A DNA stretch of 64,000 bases from Aromatoleum diolicum (GCF_012910955.1 NZ_WTVQ01000025.1:1-64000); one strand, 5' to 3'. Positions 9,464-18,095 are shown, counted from the first letter of the stretch. Notes: generated from the letters alone by a model not told the origin. Translations and numbers: made by a program.

Positions 9464-9733
9464 TCAACGGCGACGGAACTGCTGGGGTCGAGCCGCCTCT
9501 CCCGCGGGTCGCTCATCCTTGTGGCGAAAACTGATTCGAGCCTTGGTGAGGTCATATGGCGATAACTCGACACTCACCTTGTCACCCGCAAGAATGCGAA
9601 TGCGATGCTTGCGCATCTTGCCCGAAGCATAGGCCTGCACTTCGATGCCATTTTCCAGCGTTACGCGAAAGCGCGTATCGGGCAGCACCTCATTAACGAC
9701 ACCCTCCATTTCCAGCAGTTCTTCCTTTGCCAT
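9464..9733 (-). CDS. infA: Translation initiation factor IF-1, stand-alone copy
   Basis: Binds the 30S A site during initiation. The first 70 residues are the complete OB-fold of IF-1: [47 protein letters not shown] charged tail of about 18 residues rich in Arg and Gln follows, longer than the classical 72-residue protein. AAAGGAG lies five bases before the ATG. It is not next to ribosomal protein genes. Betaproteobacteria often carry a second, isolated IF-1 gene; whether another copy exists elsewhere in this genome cannot be seen. Confidence 0.95.
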   Translation of the reverse strand: MAKEELLEMEGVVNEVLPDTRFRVTLENGIEVQAYASGKMRKHRIRILAGDKVSVELSPYDLTKARISFRHKDERPAGEAARPQQFRRR

Positions 9734-10127
9734 TTCAACTCCTTTGAAACATCCAGTACGCCATTCCGGAACACTCCAGACTGACTTGCAGCGAACACAT
9801 GCAGCGCTCGCCAGTTAATTTCGCGCAGTCGGGAATCCGATCACGTTCCAGTTACGCCAGATCACACTGGGAACAAGGCGTACCAGAAAATCTGCAACCA
9901 CCTGCTTGCACTCCGAGCAGAGTCGGTTGACTGAGCCGGCGGTTATCTACAGGGCCGTAGCCGGCGACGGCGCCATCCATTCGGAGGCGCCAAGGGATAA
10001 CCGGGACACCCGGGAGAGAGCCGGCCACAACGGGAATACCCGGCACCGTGCTTCGGCAATTCACTATACAGGATTATTGCCACCTTCCCAATATCGGTGG
10101 AGATTTCGATACCCCACGCGCCAATTA
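9734..10127. other. Intergenic region upstream of infA and the cyclase gene
   Basis: About 390 bp without a credible gene. It contains several GC-rich inverted repeats around 9950-10045 (for example CCGGG/CCCGG pairs). It must hold the infA promoter on the minus strand, but no convincing -35/-10 pair was identified for it. Confidence 0.4.
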
Positions 10128-10157
10128 TTCAACACATTACATCCGATTCCTTATAAT
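10128..10157 (+). promoter_or_regulatory. Promoter placed directly before the cyclase start codon
   Basis: A consensus TATAAT at 10152-10157 has a TTCAAC-like -35 at 10128-10133 (18-bp spacing). The -10 ends only seven bases before the ATG at 10165, so transcription should begin at or next to the start codon. No Shine-Dalgarno sequence lies between them, which suggests a leaderless mRNA. Confidence 0.6.
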
Positions 10158-10164
10158 CCTTCCC

Positions 10165-11058
10165 ATGACCACCGCAGCTTCCCAATCGCACGATTGCACG
10201 GTGCTTTTTGCGGACCTCGCAGGAAGCACGCAGCTATACGAGCGCATCGGCGACGCCGTGGCGTTCAAACTCATCGAGCAATGCCTTCAAGGCATACGAT
10301 GCGAGATCCTTAAGTGCGGGGGTCGTGTCGTAAAGCATACCGGGGATGGCTTGATGGCGGTCTTCCACGATGCCAACGACGCGCCGGATGCAGCAATCCG
10401 CATCCATAACGTGGTGCAGGATCTGCCGCGCGCATCGGGACAGAAGTTGGCTGTACGGGTGGCATTTCACACGGGCACGGTAATCCAGAGCAAAGATGAT
10501 GTTTTTGGCGACACGGTCAATGTTGCCGCGCGCTTGCTCGAACTCGCGTCGCCCGGGAGGGCGATTACCTCGGCCGAAACGGTGCGGCAACTGAAGGCCG
10601 AATGGCGTACGTTGCTTCACCCGTTGCAGAGTCGCAGCCTGCGCGGAGTGTCACGGCTGACGGCACTTTTTGAACTGGTGTGCGAATCGGCTGGAGATTT
10701 GACGGTTGTCCAGAGCGTGAAGTTCGATGCCGAGGATTCGACCGAACTACGACTAAAGTTCAGAAGCCGGTCCCTGATTCTGAACACCCAGATTCCGAGC
10801 GCCCGCCTCGGCCGCGCACCATCATCCGATGTACGTGTCAGCGATACGCGGGCGTCGCGTGAACATGCCTACATTGAACTGCGCGGCGACAAGTTTGTAC
10901 TGGTCGATCGCAGCAGCAACGGCACCTTTGTCACGATTGACGACGAACGGGAATTCGTGCTCTCGCACGAAGAGGTAGTTCTGCGCAAATGGGGGCATCT
11001 CGCGCTCGGCCGATCTTGCGTCGACAGCACCGATGTCATCGACTTCATCTGTCTCTGA
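10165..11058 (+). CDS. Class III adenylate/guanylate cyclase with C-terminal FHA domain
   Basis: Predicted cytoplasmic nucleotidyl cyclase of 297 residues. Residues 8-175 form a class III catalytic domain: VLFADLAGSTQLYERIG (first metal Asp), VKHTGDGLMAVFHDA (second metal Asp and loop), VAFHTGTV and GDTVNVAARLLELA (transition-state Asn region). Residues 205-295 form an FHA phosphothreonine-binding fold with LGRAPSSDVRVSDTRASREHAYI and DRSSNGTFV. An upstream GTG (10048) would add 39 unconserved residues and lies above the promoter. Pairing with FHA suggests control by, or docking to, a Ser/Thr kinase substrate; no such kinase is in the window. The nucleotide made (cAMP or cGMP) is not determined. 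Confidence 0.9.
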   Translation: MTTAASQSHDCTVLFADLAGSTQLYERIGDAVAFKLIEQCLQGIRCEILKCGGRVVKHTGDGLMAVFHDANDAPDAAIRIHNVVQDLPRASGQKLAVRVAFHTGTVIQSKDDVFGDTVNVAARLLELASPGRAITSAETVRQLKAEWRTLLHPLQSRSLRGVSRLTALFELVCESAGDLTVVQSVKFDAEDSTELRLKFRSRSLILNTQIPSARLGRAPSSDVRVSDTRASREHAYIELRGDKFVLVDRSSNGTFVTIDDEREFVLSHEEVVLRKWGHLALGRSCVDSTDVIDFICL

Positions 11059-11121
11059 AGCGATCGCAGAAGAAGTCCATGCGTGAAAGCCAATCCTCGG
11101 CTGCGACACCCGTGTGCTTTT

Positions 11122-11451
11122 TCATTTCTTGCCACAACCACCTGCGCACCTGACGCAGTCCTCGCGTTCGATCCGTTTTCCCAACGCTTGCTGCAACGCG
11201 CAGACGGAGCGCCGACAACACACCAACATCACACCGTTGCGGCTTGCGGCCTCGCGAAAGCGTTGCATGACGTTATGCCCGAGGAAGTCTGTAAAGAGGA
11301 TGACCACTTCGACACCCGCAGGCAGGGGGGCAGTACGACGCTGATGTGCAGTATCGCGGCCGCTGACATGCGCTGCGATTCTTATGCCGAATCCGGCAAG
11401 CACTTCGGGGATATTGCCAAGCCGGTCGGCACCGACGATGAGCGCATTCAT
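11122..11451 (-). CDS. DUF2325 family protein
   Basis: 109 residues matching the DUF2325 pattern: MNALIVGADRLGNIPEVLAGFGI at the start, VSGRDTAHQRR, then VVILFTDFLGHNVMQRFREAA and CCRRSVCALQQAL, with a Cys-rich end CVRCAGGCGKK. The family is of unknown function, with a Rossmann-like fold and nucleotide- or metal-sensing proposals. GAGGAG precedes the ATG at the proper distance. It is divergent from the iron-binding gene fbpA, and a Fur-like site lies 21 bp upstream of its ATG, so a role in metal homeostasis is plausible but inferred. Confidence 0.85.
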   Translation of the reverse strand: MNALIVGADRLGNIPEVLAGFGIRIAAHVSGRDTAHQRRTAPLPAGVEVVILFTDFLGHNVMQRFREAASRNGVMLVCCRRSVCALQQALGKRIEREDCVRCAGGCGKK

Positions 11452-11471
11452 GAAAATCTCCTCAGGGATTA

Positions 11472-11488
11472 TTGCGAATCGTTCTCAA
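11472..11488. promoter_or_regulatory. Fur-like operator 1 in the fbpA/DUF2325 intergenic region
   Basis: TTGCGAATCGTTCTCAA is an interrupted palindrome (arms match at 6 of 7 positions) resembling the Fur core GAGAATNATTCTC at 10 of 12 fixed positions. It lies between the divergent DUF2325 gene and fbpA. Confidence 0.55.
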
Positions 11489-11513
11489 TAATCATGCACT
11501 CAATAGGAACCGT

Positions 11514-11542
11514 TTGCAACTAGGAATTGTTCTCGTTAGTAT
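11514..11542 (+). promoter_or_regulatory. fbpA promoter with Fur-like site 2 in its spacer
   Basis: TTGCAA (11514-11519), 17 bp, then TAGTAT (11537-11542). The spacer holds GAATTGTTCTC (11524-11534), which repeats the core of site 1 (GAATCGTTCTC, 11476-11486) with one difference. A repressor on it would cover the promoter. Confidence 0.6.
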
Positions 11543-11580
11543 TGCGCCATCGACCATCACACACGTAAGGCAAACACATC

Positions 11581-12603
11581 ATGATGAAGAAGCCCCTCCT
11601 CGCCTCCATCCTGCTTGGCTTTGGCCTGACCGCCATCCACGCTATTGCGGCCGACACGGAACTGAATCTGTATTCGGCTCGGCATTACCAGACGGATGAA
11701 GCGCTCTATGCGAATTTCACGAAGCAAACCGGGATCAAGATCAATCGCATCGAGGCAAAGGAAGACGAACTGCTGGAGCGCATTCGCAACGAGGGCGCAA
11801 ACAGCCCGGCTGATGTCTTCATTACGGTCGATGCGTCACGCCTGGCCAAAGCTGACGAACTGGGCGTTTTTGCCCCGGTAAAGTCGAAGATCCTTGAGGA
11901 ACGGATTCCTGCGCACCTGCGTGCTGACAATTGGTTCTCTTACTCGACCCGCGCCCGCGTGATCATCTACAACAAGGACGCGATCAAGCCGGAACAGGTC
12001 CAGACTTATGAAAGCTTGGGCACCCCCGCGCTAAAGGGCAAGGTGTGCACCCGCTCCGGCAGCCACCCGTACAACATTTCGCTTGGCGCAGCACTCGTCA
12101 AGCATAACGGGGCAGAAGCTACCGAAAACTGGGCGCGTAATGTGGTGGCCAACTTCGCTCGCGCCCCAAAAGGTGGCGACACCGATCAGATCAAGGCGGT
12201 TGCGGCAGGCGAGTGCGGCGTGGCGATTGCCAATACTTATTATCTGGCGCGTCTGATGAATTCGGACAAGGCTGAAGACAAGGAAATAGTGGCAAAGATC
12301 GGTACCGTGTGGCCCAACCAGCAAAGCTGGGGGACGCACATCAACATCTCCGGCGCCGGCATGCTGAAGCACGCGCCGAACAAGGGCGCAGCAGTTAAAT
12401 TCCTTGAGTATCTGGCCTCTGACGACGCCCAAGCGTACTTCGCCAACGGCAATAACGAATGGCCGGTCGTTGCTGGCGTGAAGGTCAGCAATCCGGCGCT
12501 CGACACGCTGGGCAAATTCAAGGCCGACACCTTGCCGATCGGCGAGTTGGCAAAGACGGCGGCAGAAGCACAGCGCATTTTTGACCGAGCCGGTTTCCGC
12601 TGA
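11581..12603 (+). CDS. fbpA: Iron(III) ABC transporter substrate-binding protein
   Basis: Periplasmic ferric-ion-binding protein that delivers Fe3+ to the inner-membrane FbpB permease. 340 residues with a signal peptide (MMKKPLLASILLGFGLTAIH, probable cleavage after AIA). The mature protein starts ELNLYSARHYQTDEALY as in FbpA/FutA, contains the KGKVCTRSGSHPYN segment and has the tandem iron-binding tyrosines in ANTYYLARL, and ends with a helical dimer-like tail. Permease and ATPase are not adjacent but lie 1-3 kb downstream (13606-16538). It is transcribed alone from a promoter with Fur-like sites and ends at a hairpin terminator. Confidence 0.95.
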   Translation: MMKKPLLASILLGFGLTAIHAIAADTELNLYSARHYQTDEALYANFTKQTGIKINRIEAKEDELLERIRNEGANSPADVFITVDASRLAKADELGVFAPVKSKILEERIPAHLRADNWFSYSTRARVIIYNKDAIKPEQVQTYESLGTPALKGKVCTRSGSHPYNISLGAALVKHNGAEATENWARNVVANFARAPKGGDTDQIKAVAAGECGVAIANTYYLARLMNSDKAEDKEIVAKIGTVWPNQQSWGTHINISGAGMLKHAPNKGAAVKFLEYLASDDAQAYFANGNNEWPVVAGVKVSNPALDTLGKFKADTLPIGELAKTAAEAQRIFDRAGFR

Positions 12604-12659
12604 GCTGCGAGGCGAGCGCTGACGCACTTGCCGCAATTCAAAGCTTAGCTGCACCCATG

Positions 12660-12696
12660 GAAAACCCCTCCCGCGTACTCCGCCGGAGGGGTTTTT
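12660..12696. terminator. Bidirectional terminator between fbpA and a convergent gene
   Basis: AACCCCTCC pairs with GGAGGGGTT, flanked by an A-run upstream and five T residues downstream, so it can work on both strands. It lies 57 bp after the fbpA stop and 50 bp after the end of the convergent proline-rich gene. Confidence 0.85.
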
Positions 12697-12746
12697 GCTG
12701 TCGGTTGTGCGCCGGACTTACGCCTGCGGCAGCGACCAGTTGCAGC

Positions 12747-13139
12747 CTACTGCTGGGACTGCGGACCGGGATTCGGTTTAGGCGCGCGCTTGCGGAATTT
12801 GCGTGCAGGTTTCTTCGGCTGGCTTTCATCTCCAGCCACGACCGGGGCAGCCGGCCTCGGCGGCCCCGCCGGCTTGGGTTGAGGATTCGGCCTGGGTTGC
12901 CCTCCGGACTTTTGCTGCCCCCCGGGTCTGGGGCCGCGGACGAGGGGCTTGCGCCCCACGCCGGACGAAGGCGACGGTCGCCGGAGATTGGGGTCCGGCG
13001 CGCCTTCGCGATTGCCGGGAGCCAGACTGATTTCGAGTTCGTTCAGTTCATCCCACTCGGCATCAGTGCGCTGATTGTCGGGAATTGCCAGCAGTTCCTG
13101 CAGGCGACGACGGGGAGAAGTCGGTTGCGGTGCGTTCAT
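12747..13139 (-). CDS. Hypothetical basic, proline-rich protein
   Basis: 130 residues, no family recognised. The first 45 residues are a plausible folded helical segment (RRRLQELLAIPDNQRTDAEWDELNELEISLAPGNREG). The rest is low-complexity Pro, Gly, Arg, Lys and Gln, ending with a strongly basic stretch (KKPARKFRKRAPK), suggesting nucleic-acid or membrane-surface contact. No signal peptide or membrane segment. It shares a terminator with fbpA from the opposite side. It could bind RNA or ribosomes, but this is speculation from composition. Confidence 0.65.
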   Translation of the reverse strand: MNAPQPTSPRRRLQELLAIPDNQRTDAEWDELNELEISLAPGNREGAPDPNLRRPSPSSGVGRKPLVRGPRPGGQQKSGGQPRPNPQPKPAGPPRPAAPVVAGDESQPKKPARKFRKRAPKPNPGPQSQQ

Positions 13140-13247
13140 GGCGGGATTATCCCATCGTTCGGCCGTGACAGTCTCTATTCAGTGTGTTTTTGCGCCAAAT
13201 GTTCCGATCACGCGGTGACCGCGGTGCCAGCAGGGCTCGCTAGCGAC

Positions 13248-13559
13248 TCACTTTGGCATGCGGCGGGTGACCCGTTCGACGATCGAACTGCGCGCGGCGA
13301 GTTCCGTCGCGCCGGCATCCTTCGCCGCTTTGAACGCGTCCCCGTCGAAATGCGGACCGAAGGCGATGATATCGATCTGGGGATGGGTTGCACGCAGTTG
13401 TGCGATGTGATCGCACGCATTGCGTACCGCCAGGTCGATGACAATGCAGTCAGGCACTTCGGTCGTTTTCTTCTTTAGCACCGTGGCGCCAGCCGCCTTC
13501 CAGGCCGATTCGAGCCGCATGCGACTCATCAGGTCATCGCACCAAAGCAGGATTTTCAT
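13248..13559 (-). CDS. Degenerate receiver-like protein downstream of fbpB
   Basis: 103 residues with the alternating beta-alpha pattern of a response-regulator receiver: a first strand MKILLWCDDLMSR with an acidic pair, a phospho-acceptor-like Asp in DCIVIDLAVRN, then IDIIAFGPHFDGDAFKAAKDAGATELAAR. The conserved Lys of the last active-site loop is missing (the segment reads LAARSS), so phosphorylation is doubtful. GGAGGT lies 10 bases before the ATG at 13557-13559. It is 46 bp after fbpB on the same strand and may be cotranscribed with it. No output domain. Confidence 0.6.
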   Translation of the reverse strand: MKILLWCDDLMSRMRLESAWKAAGATVLKKKTTEVPDCIVIDLAVRNACDHIAQLRATHPQIDIIAFGPHFDGDAFKAAKDAGATELAARSSIVERVTRRMPK

Positions 13560-13605
13560 CGTCACCTACACCTCCACTGTTGTTATCGTTATCGATCCGT
13601 TGCAG

Positions 13606-15288
13606 CTAGATTTCGGTCTCTTCCACCGTGCGCCGCGTCCCCCGCACAATCTGGCGGGAAATGATAAACATCGGCAGCAGTCCGACCGCAACGATGGTGA
13701 GCGCCGCGGTCGAGGCTTCTGCAAGCCTCTCATCGGACGCGAGCGTGTGCGCCTGAGTCGCCAGCGTGTCGAAGTTGAACGGCCGCATGACGAGTGTTGC
13801 AGGCAATTCCTTCATCACATCGACGAAAACCAGCAGCCCTGCGGTTAGCAGGCTACCTCGCAGAATCGGCACGTGCACGCGCCGCAGCGTACCCCATTTT
13901 CCCAAACCCAGGGAGCGGGAAGCATCATCCATGCTAGGGGTGATCTTGCCGAGACTGGTTTCGACCGTGTGCAGCGCGACGGACAGGAAGCGGCTGAGAT
14001 AGGCATACACAAGTGCAGCAATCCCGCCTGTAAGCATCAGCCCCGGGTTCACACCGAACGCATCGTGCCACCACGCGGCAATGGCATTATCCAGCCGCGT
14101 CACCGGAATCAGCACGCCCACGGCAATGACCGAACCCGGTACCGCATAGCCGAGGCCGACAACCCGATTGAGTGCATGCGGGAGGCTGGAACGGCTTAGT
14201 CGCGCTGCATAGCCCAGAAAAACCGCAAGCAGAACGGCGAGTGCTGCCGTCACCAGTGCAAGCACGAAGCTGTTACGCGCAAGTCCGACGAAACGCGCGC
14301 CGAACTGGGCATCGCCTTCAACAAGCGCCATTTTCAACAACAGCCCCGCAGGCAGCAGGAAGCCAAGCAGCAGCGGCATGAAGCAGGCAAATGCGGCAAA
14401 CAAACCACGCAGAGGGGAAAGTCGAATCGGGGTGGGGATGGTCTGCTGGCGTGAAGTGTTGTTGAATCGTGCGCGCCCGCGGCTGGCATGCTCGAGCACC
14501 AGCACTAGTACTACAAAGGCGAGCAAGGCGGCGGAAAGCTGTGCCGCGGCAACGCGGTCGCCCAGCGAGAACCATGCGCGATAGATACCGGTAGTGAAAG
14601 TCTGTACGCCAAAATACGAGACAGTACCGAAGTCAGCGAGCGTTTCCATCAAAGCGAGCGCTGACCCGGCCACGACTGCAGGACGGGCCAACGGCAGCGA
14701 TACCCTGAAGAAGCAGCCCCACGGCCCGAGACCCAGCGAACGCCCCGCTTCGAGCATGCCCGACGCGCGCTCAAGAAATGCGGTGCGCGCAAGCAGATAG
14801 ACATAAGGGTAGAGCACGAACATGAACATGGCCACGGCCCCACCCGGGCTGCGCACATCCGGAAACCAGTATTCGCCGGCGCGCCAGCCGAATACTTCAC
14901 GCAGCCAAGTCTGCAGGGGACCGACGAACTGGAGGAAATCCGTGTACACATAGGCCATCACATAAGCGGGAACGGCCAATGGGAGAACCAGCGCCCACTG
15001 AAAAAAGCGCCGCCCGGGAAAATCCAGCATGGTGGTACACCAGGCTGCCGTAATGCCGATGGTCGATACGCCCAACCCAACACCGACGCATAGAATCAGC
15101 GTATTGCGGATGAACTCGGGCAATACTGTATCGGCAAGGTGGCTCCATGTGCCGGACGTTCCACCGACGAAGACGTTGGAAAATACCGAGATTACCGGCA
15201 GCGCGATCAGGACCGCGATCAGGAGCGCACCAATCGTCAATGACGACCACCCCGTCCGCAGCCTACCCAGCCCGCCTTTGAATTCCAT
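13606..15288 (-). CDS. fbpB: Iron(III) ABC transporter permease
   Basis: Inner-membrane permease of the FbpABC ferric-iron importer. 560 residues with about 12 membrane segments in two homologous halves, each carrying an ABC permease (EAA) loop: GMLEAGRSLGLGPWGCFFRVSLPLARPAV and MDDASRSLGLGKWGTLRRVHVPILRGSL. The start ATG at 15286-15288 has GGGAG just upstream; an upstream frame to 15417 adds a non-conserved segment that would overlap the divergent promoter. It is divergent from the ATPase gene fbpC, sharing a 131-bp regulatory region. Confidence 0.94.
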   Translation of the reverse strand: MEFKGGLGRLRTGWSSLTIGALLIAVLIALPVISVFSNVFVGGTSGTWSHLADTVLPEFIRNTLILCVGVGLGVSTIGITAAWCTTMLDFPGRRFFQWALVLPLAVPAYVMAYVYTDFLQFVGPLQTWLREVFGWRAGEYWFPDVRSPGGAVAMFMFVLYPYVYLLARTAFLERASGMLEAGRSLGLGPWGCFFRVSLPLARPAVVAGSALALMETLADFGTVSYFGVQTFTTGIYRAWFSLGDRVAAAQLSAALLAFVVLVLVLEHASRGRARFNNTSRQQTIPTPIRLSPLRGLFAAFACFMPLLLGFLLPAGLLLKMALVEGDAQFGARFVGLARNSFVLALVTAALAVLLAVFLGYAARLSRSSLPHALNRVVGLGYAVPGSVIAVGVLIPVTRLDNAIAAWWHDAFGVNPGLMLTGGIAALVYAYLSRFLSVALHTVETSLGKITPSMDDASRSLGLGKWGTLRRVHVPILRGSLLTAGLLVFVDVMKELPATLVMRPFNFDTLATQAHTLASDERLAEASTAALTIVAVGLLPMFIISRQIVRGTRRTVEETEI

Positions 15289-15335
15289 CACGCTCCCAAT
15301 ACACGACGCCGCAGGACCCGTTCCAGGCGGCAACT

Positions 15336-15359
15336 TGCGGAGAATTATAATTGATCGCA
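15336..15359. promoter_or_regulatory. Symmetric divergent control site between fbpB and fbpC
   Basis: A 24-bp imperfect palindrome: outer arms TGCG and CGCA, and a perfect central AATTATAATT (15343-15352). The centre contains TATAAT on both strands, so it can supply the -10 box for fbpB (minus) and fbpC (plus) at once. It also resembles a Fur site (GAGAATTATAATT). No good -35 boxes were found on either side. Confidence 0.55.
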
Positions 15360-15419
15360 TTTGGATTACCGCGATGCAATAATGGTCGTCGCAAAATCCT
15401 TTCGTGTATCGGATCACTA

Positions 15420-16538
15420 ATGTCCCATCTCGAACTCGCCGACATCGACCTTGCCTACGGTGGCCACAGCGTCGTGCGCAAGCTGTCCCTGCAGCTTGAA
15501 AAAGGCAGTATCGGCTGCCTGCTCGGGCCTTCCGGCTGCGGAAAAACCACGGTGTTGCGCTGCATCGCGGGATTCGAACCCGTTGCAGCGGGTGAAATCC
15601 GACTCGATGGCGTGGTCGTCAGTGGACGCGGACATCACGTGCCACCGGAGAAGCGTCGGATCGGCATGGTGTTCCAGGACTACGCACTGTTTCCGCATCT
15701 CTCCGTGGCGGAAAACATCGGCTTTGGCCTGCGCCATTCGGACGGCGCTCAGCGACACGAACGCGTTTCCGAGTTGCTGCGGGTAGTTGGCCTGTCCGAT
15801 CAGGGGCACAAGTATCCACACGAAATGTCCGGCGGACAGCAACAGCGTGTGGCCCTGGCTCGCGCGCTGGCGCCACGACCGAGCCTGTTGCTACTGGACG
15901 AACCGTTCTCCAACCTCGATGTCGAGCTTCGCGAACGCCTTTCCTACGAGGTACGCGACATCATCAAGGCGACGCATACGACGGCCATCCTCGTCACGCA
16001 CGATCAGCACGAAGCCTTCGCCGTCGCCGACGAGATCGGCATCATGAACGAGGGCCGCATCCAGCAGTGGGACACGCCTTACAACCTTTATCACCGGCCC
16101 GGCAATCGCTTCGTCGCCGATTTCATCGGCCAGGGAGTTTTTCTGCCCGGACTGGTGGTCAATGATCATCAGGTTCAGGTCGAACTCGGTACGCTGAATA
16201 GCGCGATACCGGTCGAGTGCGGCATCGGCTGCGGTAACTGCGACCGCGACTGTACGGTCGACGTGCTGCTGCGGCCCGATGACATCATCCACGACGATAC
16301 CAGCAGCCTGAAGGCGGAAGTGGTGCACAAGGCCTTCCGTGGCGCGGACATCCTGTACACGTTGCGTCTGACGAGCGGCGTAAAGGTCTTGTCCTTGGTA
16401 CCCAGCCACCACAACCACGCGATTGGCGAGCAAATCGGTATTCGCCTGGATGTCGATCACGTGGTGACTTTTCACGAAGGCTCGGAAGACGCCGTGCATA
16501 CACGCCCCGAGCATCGGCTCATCCACATGCCGCGATGA
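15420..16538 (+). CDS. fbpC: Iron(III) ABC transporter ATP-binding protein
   Basis: ATPase that drives the FbpABC ferric importer. 372 residues. Walker [10 protein letters not shown] (about residue 40), Q-loop [13 protein letters not shown], signature [15 protein letters not shown], Walker [13 protein letters not shown] and the switch VTHDQHEAF are all present. A TOBE-like regulatory region follows (about 240-372). It contains an unusual cluster C-x3-C-x2-C-x3-C (Cys 267, 271, 274, 278) that could bind a metal. The ATG at 15420 gives the conserved start [14 protein letters not shown]. The stop overlaps the aat start codon (ATGA), so it is coupled to aat. Confidence 0.95.
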   Translation: MSHLELADIDLAYGGHSVVRKLSLQLEKGSIGCLLGPSGCGKTTVLRCIAGFEPVAAGEIRLDGVVVSGRGHHVPPEKRRIGMVFQDYALFPHLSVAENIGFGLRHSDGAQRHERVSELLRVVGLSDQGHKYPHEMSGGQQQRVALARALAPRPSLLLLDEPFSNLDVELRERLSYEVRDIIKATHTTAILVTHDQHEAFAVADEIGIMNEGRIQQWDTPYNLYHRPGNRFVADFIGQGVFLPGLVVNDHQVQVELGTLNSAIPVECGIGCGNCDRDCTVDVLLRPDDIIHDDTSSLKAEVVHKAFRGADILYTLRLTSGVKVLSLVPSHHNHAIGEQIGIRLDVDHVVTFHEGSEDAVHTRPEHRLIHMPR

Positions 16539-17236
16539 TTCCCTGGCTGGCTGGAAGGCCCGCGTTTCCGCCTGTCGAACGGGCGCTCATCGAGCCGGGC
16601 GGCCTGCTTGCCGCAGGCGGCGAACTGACACCGGAGTGGCTGTTGGCGGCGTATCGGCAGGGAATTTTTCCCTGGTACAGCGCTGGCGAGCCGATTTTGT
16701 GGTGGAGTCCCGATCCACGACTGGTGCTGATTCCGTCCGGCCTCAATATTTCGAGATCGCTGCACAAGACGCTGCGCCAGAGCCGTTTCGAGGTGCGTTT
16801 TGACACCGCATTCGCGCAAGTGACCACCGCTTGCGCCGAGCCTCGCGAACCCGGGGGAGGCACCTGGATTACCGCCGAGATGCAGCGCGCGTACTTGCAA
16901 ATGTACGAACTTGGCTATGCTCACAGTGTCGAAACATGGGAAAACGACAGACTCGTGGGGGGGCTGTACGGTATGGCGCTCGGACGCGCGTTCTTCGGCG
17001 AATCGATGTTCTGCCGGCGCACAGACGCTTCGAAGGTTGCCCTCGCCTACCTTGCCCGCTATCTCGAACTGCAGGATTTCGCGGTAATCGACTGCCAGAT
17101 GACCACTTCTCACCTGCTCTCGCTGGGAGCTCAGGAAATGCCGCGCAGTGAGTTCTGTGCGGATCTCGCCACATGGACGCTGCAGGGCGCGGGACCAGGA
17201 CGTTGGCCACGTGATGCGGGCGACGGGTTCTTCTGA
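16535..17236 (+). CDS. aat: Leucyl/phenylalanyl-tRNA--protein transferase
   Basis: Transfers Leu or Phe from tRNA to proteins with N-terminal Arg or Lys, marking them for ClpS/ClpAP degradation. 233 residues with the family markers [86 protein letters not shown] and [14 protein letters not shown]. Starts inside the fbpC stop (4-bp overlap) and is followed 17 bp later by bpt, so both N-degron transferases share an operon. Confidence 0.97.
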   Translation: MIPWLAGRPAFPPVERALIEPGGLLAAGGELTPEWLLAAYRQGIFPWYSAGEPILWWSPDPRLVLIPSGLNISRSLHKTLRQSRFEVRFDTAFAQVTTACAEPREPGGGTWITAEMQRAYLQMYELGYAHSVETWENDRLVGGLYGMALGRAFFGESMFCRRTDASKVALAYLARYLELQDFAVIDCQMTTSHLLSLGAQEMPRSEFCADLATWTLQGAGPGRWPRDAGDGFF

Positions 17237-17253
17237 CCGCGACGCACCCGGCC

Positions 17254-17994
17254 ATGCAGAAAGATTACCCATACGCGCTCATCCAGTTCTACGCCACGGC
17301 CCCCTATGCGTGTTCGTATCTACCCGAGCGCGTAGCGCGCTCGCAGGTTGCGACCCCGGGCCACCTGATTGACTCGGCAATTTATAGCGAGCTCGTGCGC
17401 AACGGGTTTCGCCGGAGCGGGATGTTCACCTACCGTCCCTATTGTGACCATTGCCGGGCCTGCGTGCCGGTACGAGTACCGGTGGACGCCTACGCGCCCG
17501 ACCGCAGCCAGCGACGTACCTGGACACGTCATCACAGCCTGTATGCGCGGGAACACGAACTGGCCTTTTCGGAGGAGCATTACGCGCTCTATCAGCGCTA
17601 CCAGACCACGCGCCACGCAGGCGGAGGAATGGATCAGGACAATCGGGAACAGTACACGCACTTCCTGCTGCAAAGCCAGGTGGATACGCGCCTCGTCGAA
17701 TTTCGCGACAACGGCGTATTGCGCATGGTTAGCGTCATCGATCGGCTCAGCGACGGACTGTCGAGTGTCTATACGTTCTACGACCCGGACGACGAACACG
17801 CCAGCTACGGCACCTATGGCGTGATGTGGCAGATCGAGGTGTGCCGCCGTCTCGGTTTGCCCTATCTGTATCTCGGCTACTGGATCAAGGAAAGCCGCAA
17901 GATGGCATACAAGATCCGCTTTTTCCCCCTCGAGGGACGCGTGCGGGGTGAGTGGCGCCCGCTCGACCCGCTTGCCGACAACGCATCGGAATAG
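17254..17994 (+). CDS. bpt: Aspartate/glutamate leucyltransferase (Bpt/Ate family)
   Basis: Aminoacyl-tRNA--protein transferase of the bacterial Bpt type, adding Leu to proteins with N-terminal Asp or Glu. 246 residues. N-terminal CPY-like segment [17 protein letters not shown] and [18 protein letters not shown] form the zinc/cysteine N-terminal domain; the C-terminal GNAT-like domain includes [26 protein letters not shown] and [20 protein letters not shown]. Cys residues of the CxxCxxC pattern are intact. It follows aat closely, extending the N-degron pathway to acidic N-termini. Confidence 0.96.
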   Translation: MQKDYPYALIQFYATAPYACSYLPERVARSQVATPGHLIDSAIYSELVRNGFRRSGMFTYRPYCDHCRACVPVRVPVDAYAPDRSQRRTWTRHHSLYAREHELAFSEEHYALYQRYQTTRHAGGGMDQDNREQYTHFLLQSQVDTRLVEFRDNGVLRMVSVIDRLSDGLSSVYTFYDPDDEHASYGTYGVMWQIEVCRRLGLPYLYLGYWIKESRKMAYKIRFFPLEGRVRGEWRPLDPLADNASE

Positions 17995-18083
17995 CAATCC
18001 AACCCGAGTCCGATTGGCGCCAATGCTTCATCTCGGGCACCGGACACCGTAAAAACCGTAGGGCAGTCTGGCGCCCAACCCGG

Positions 18084-18089
18084 TAAAAT
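18084..18089 (+). promoter_or_regulatory. -10 box immediately before pyrD
   Basis: TAAAAT ends six bases before the pyrD ATG at 18096, placing the expected transcription start at the A of the start codon. No Shine-Dalgarno is present between them. No clear -35. A leaderless pyrD transcript is possible. Confidence 0.45.
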
Positions 18090-18095
18090 CGTTCA

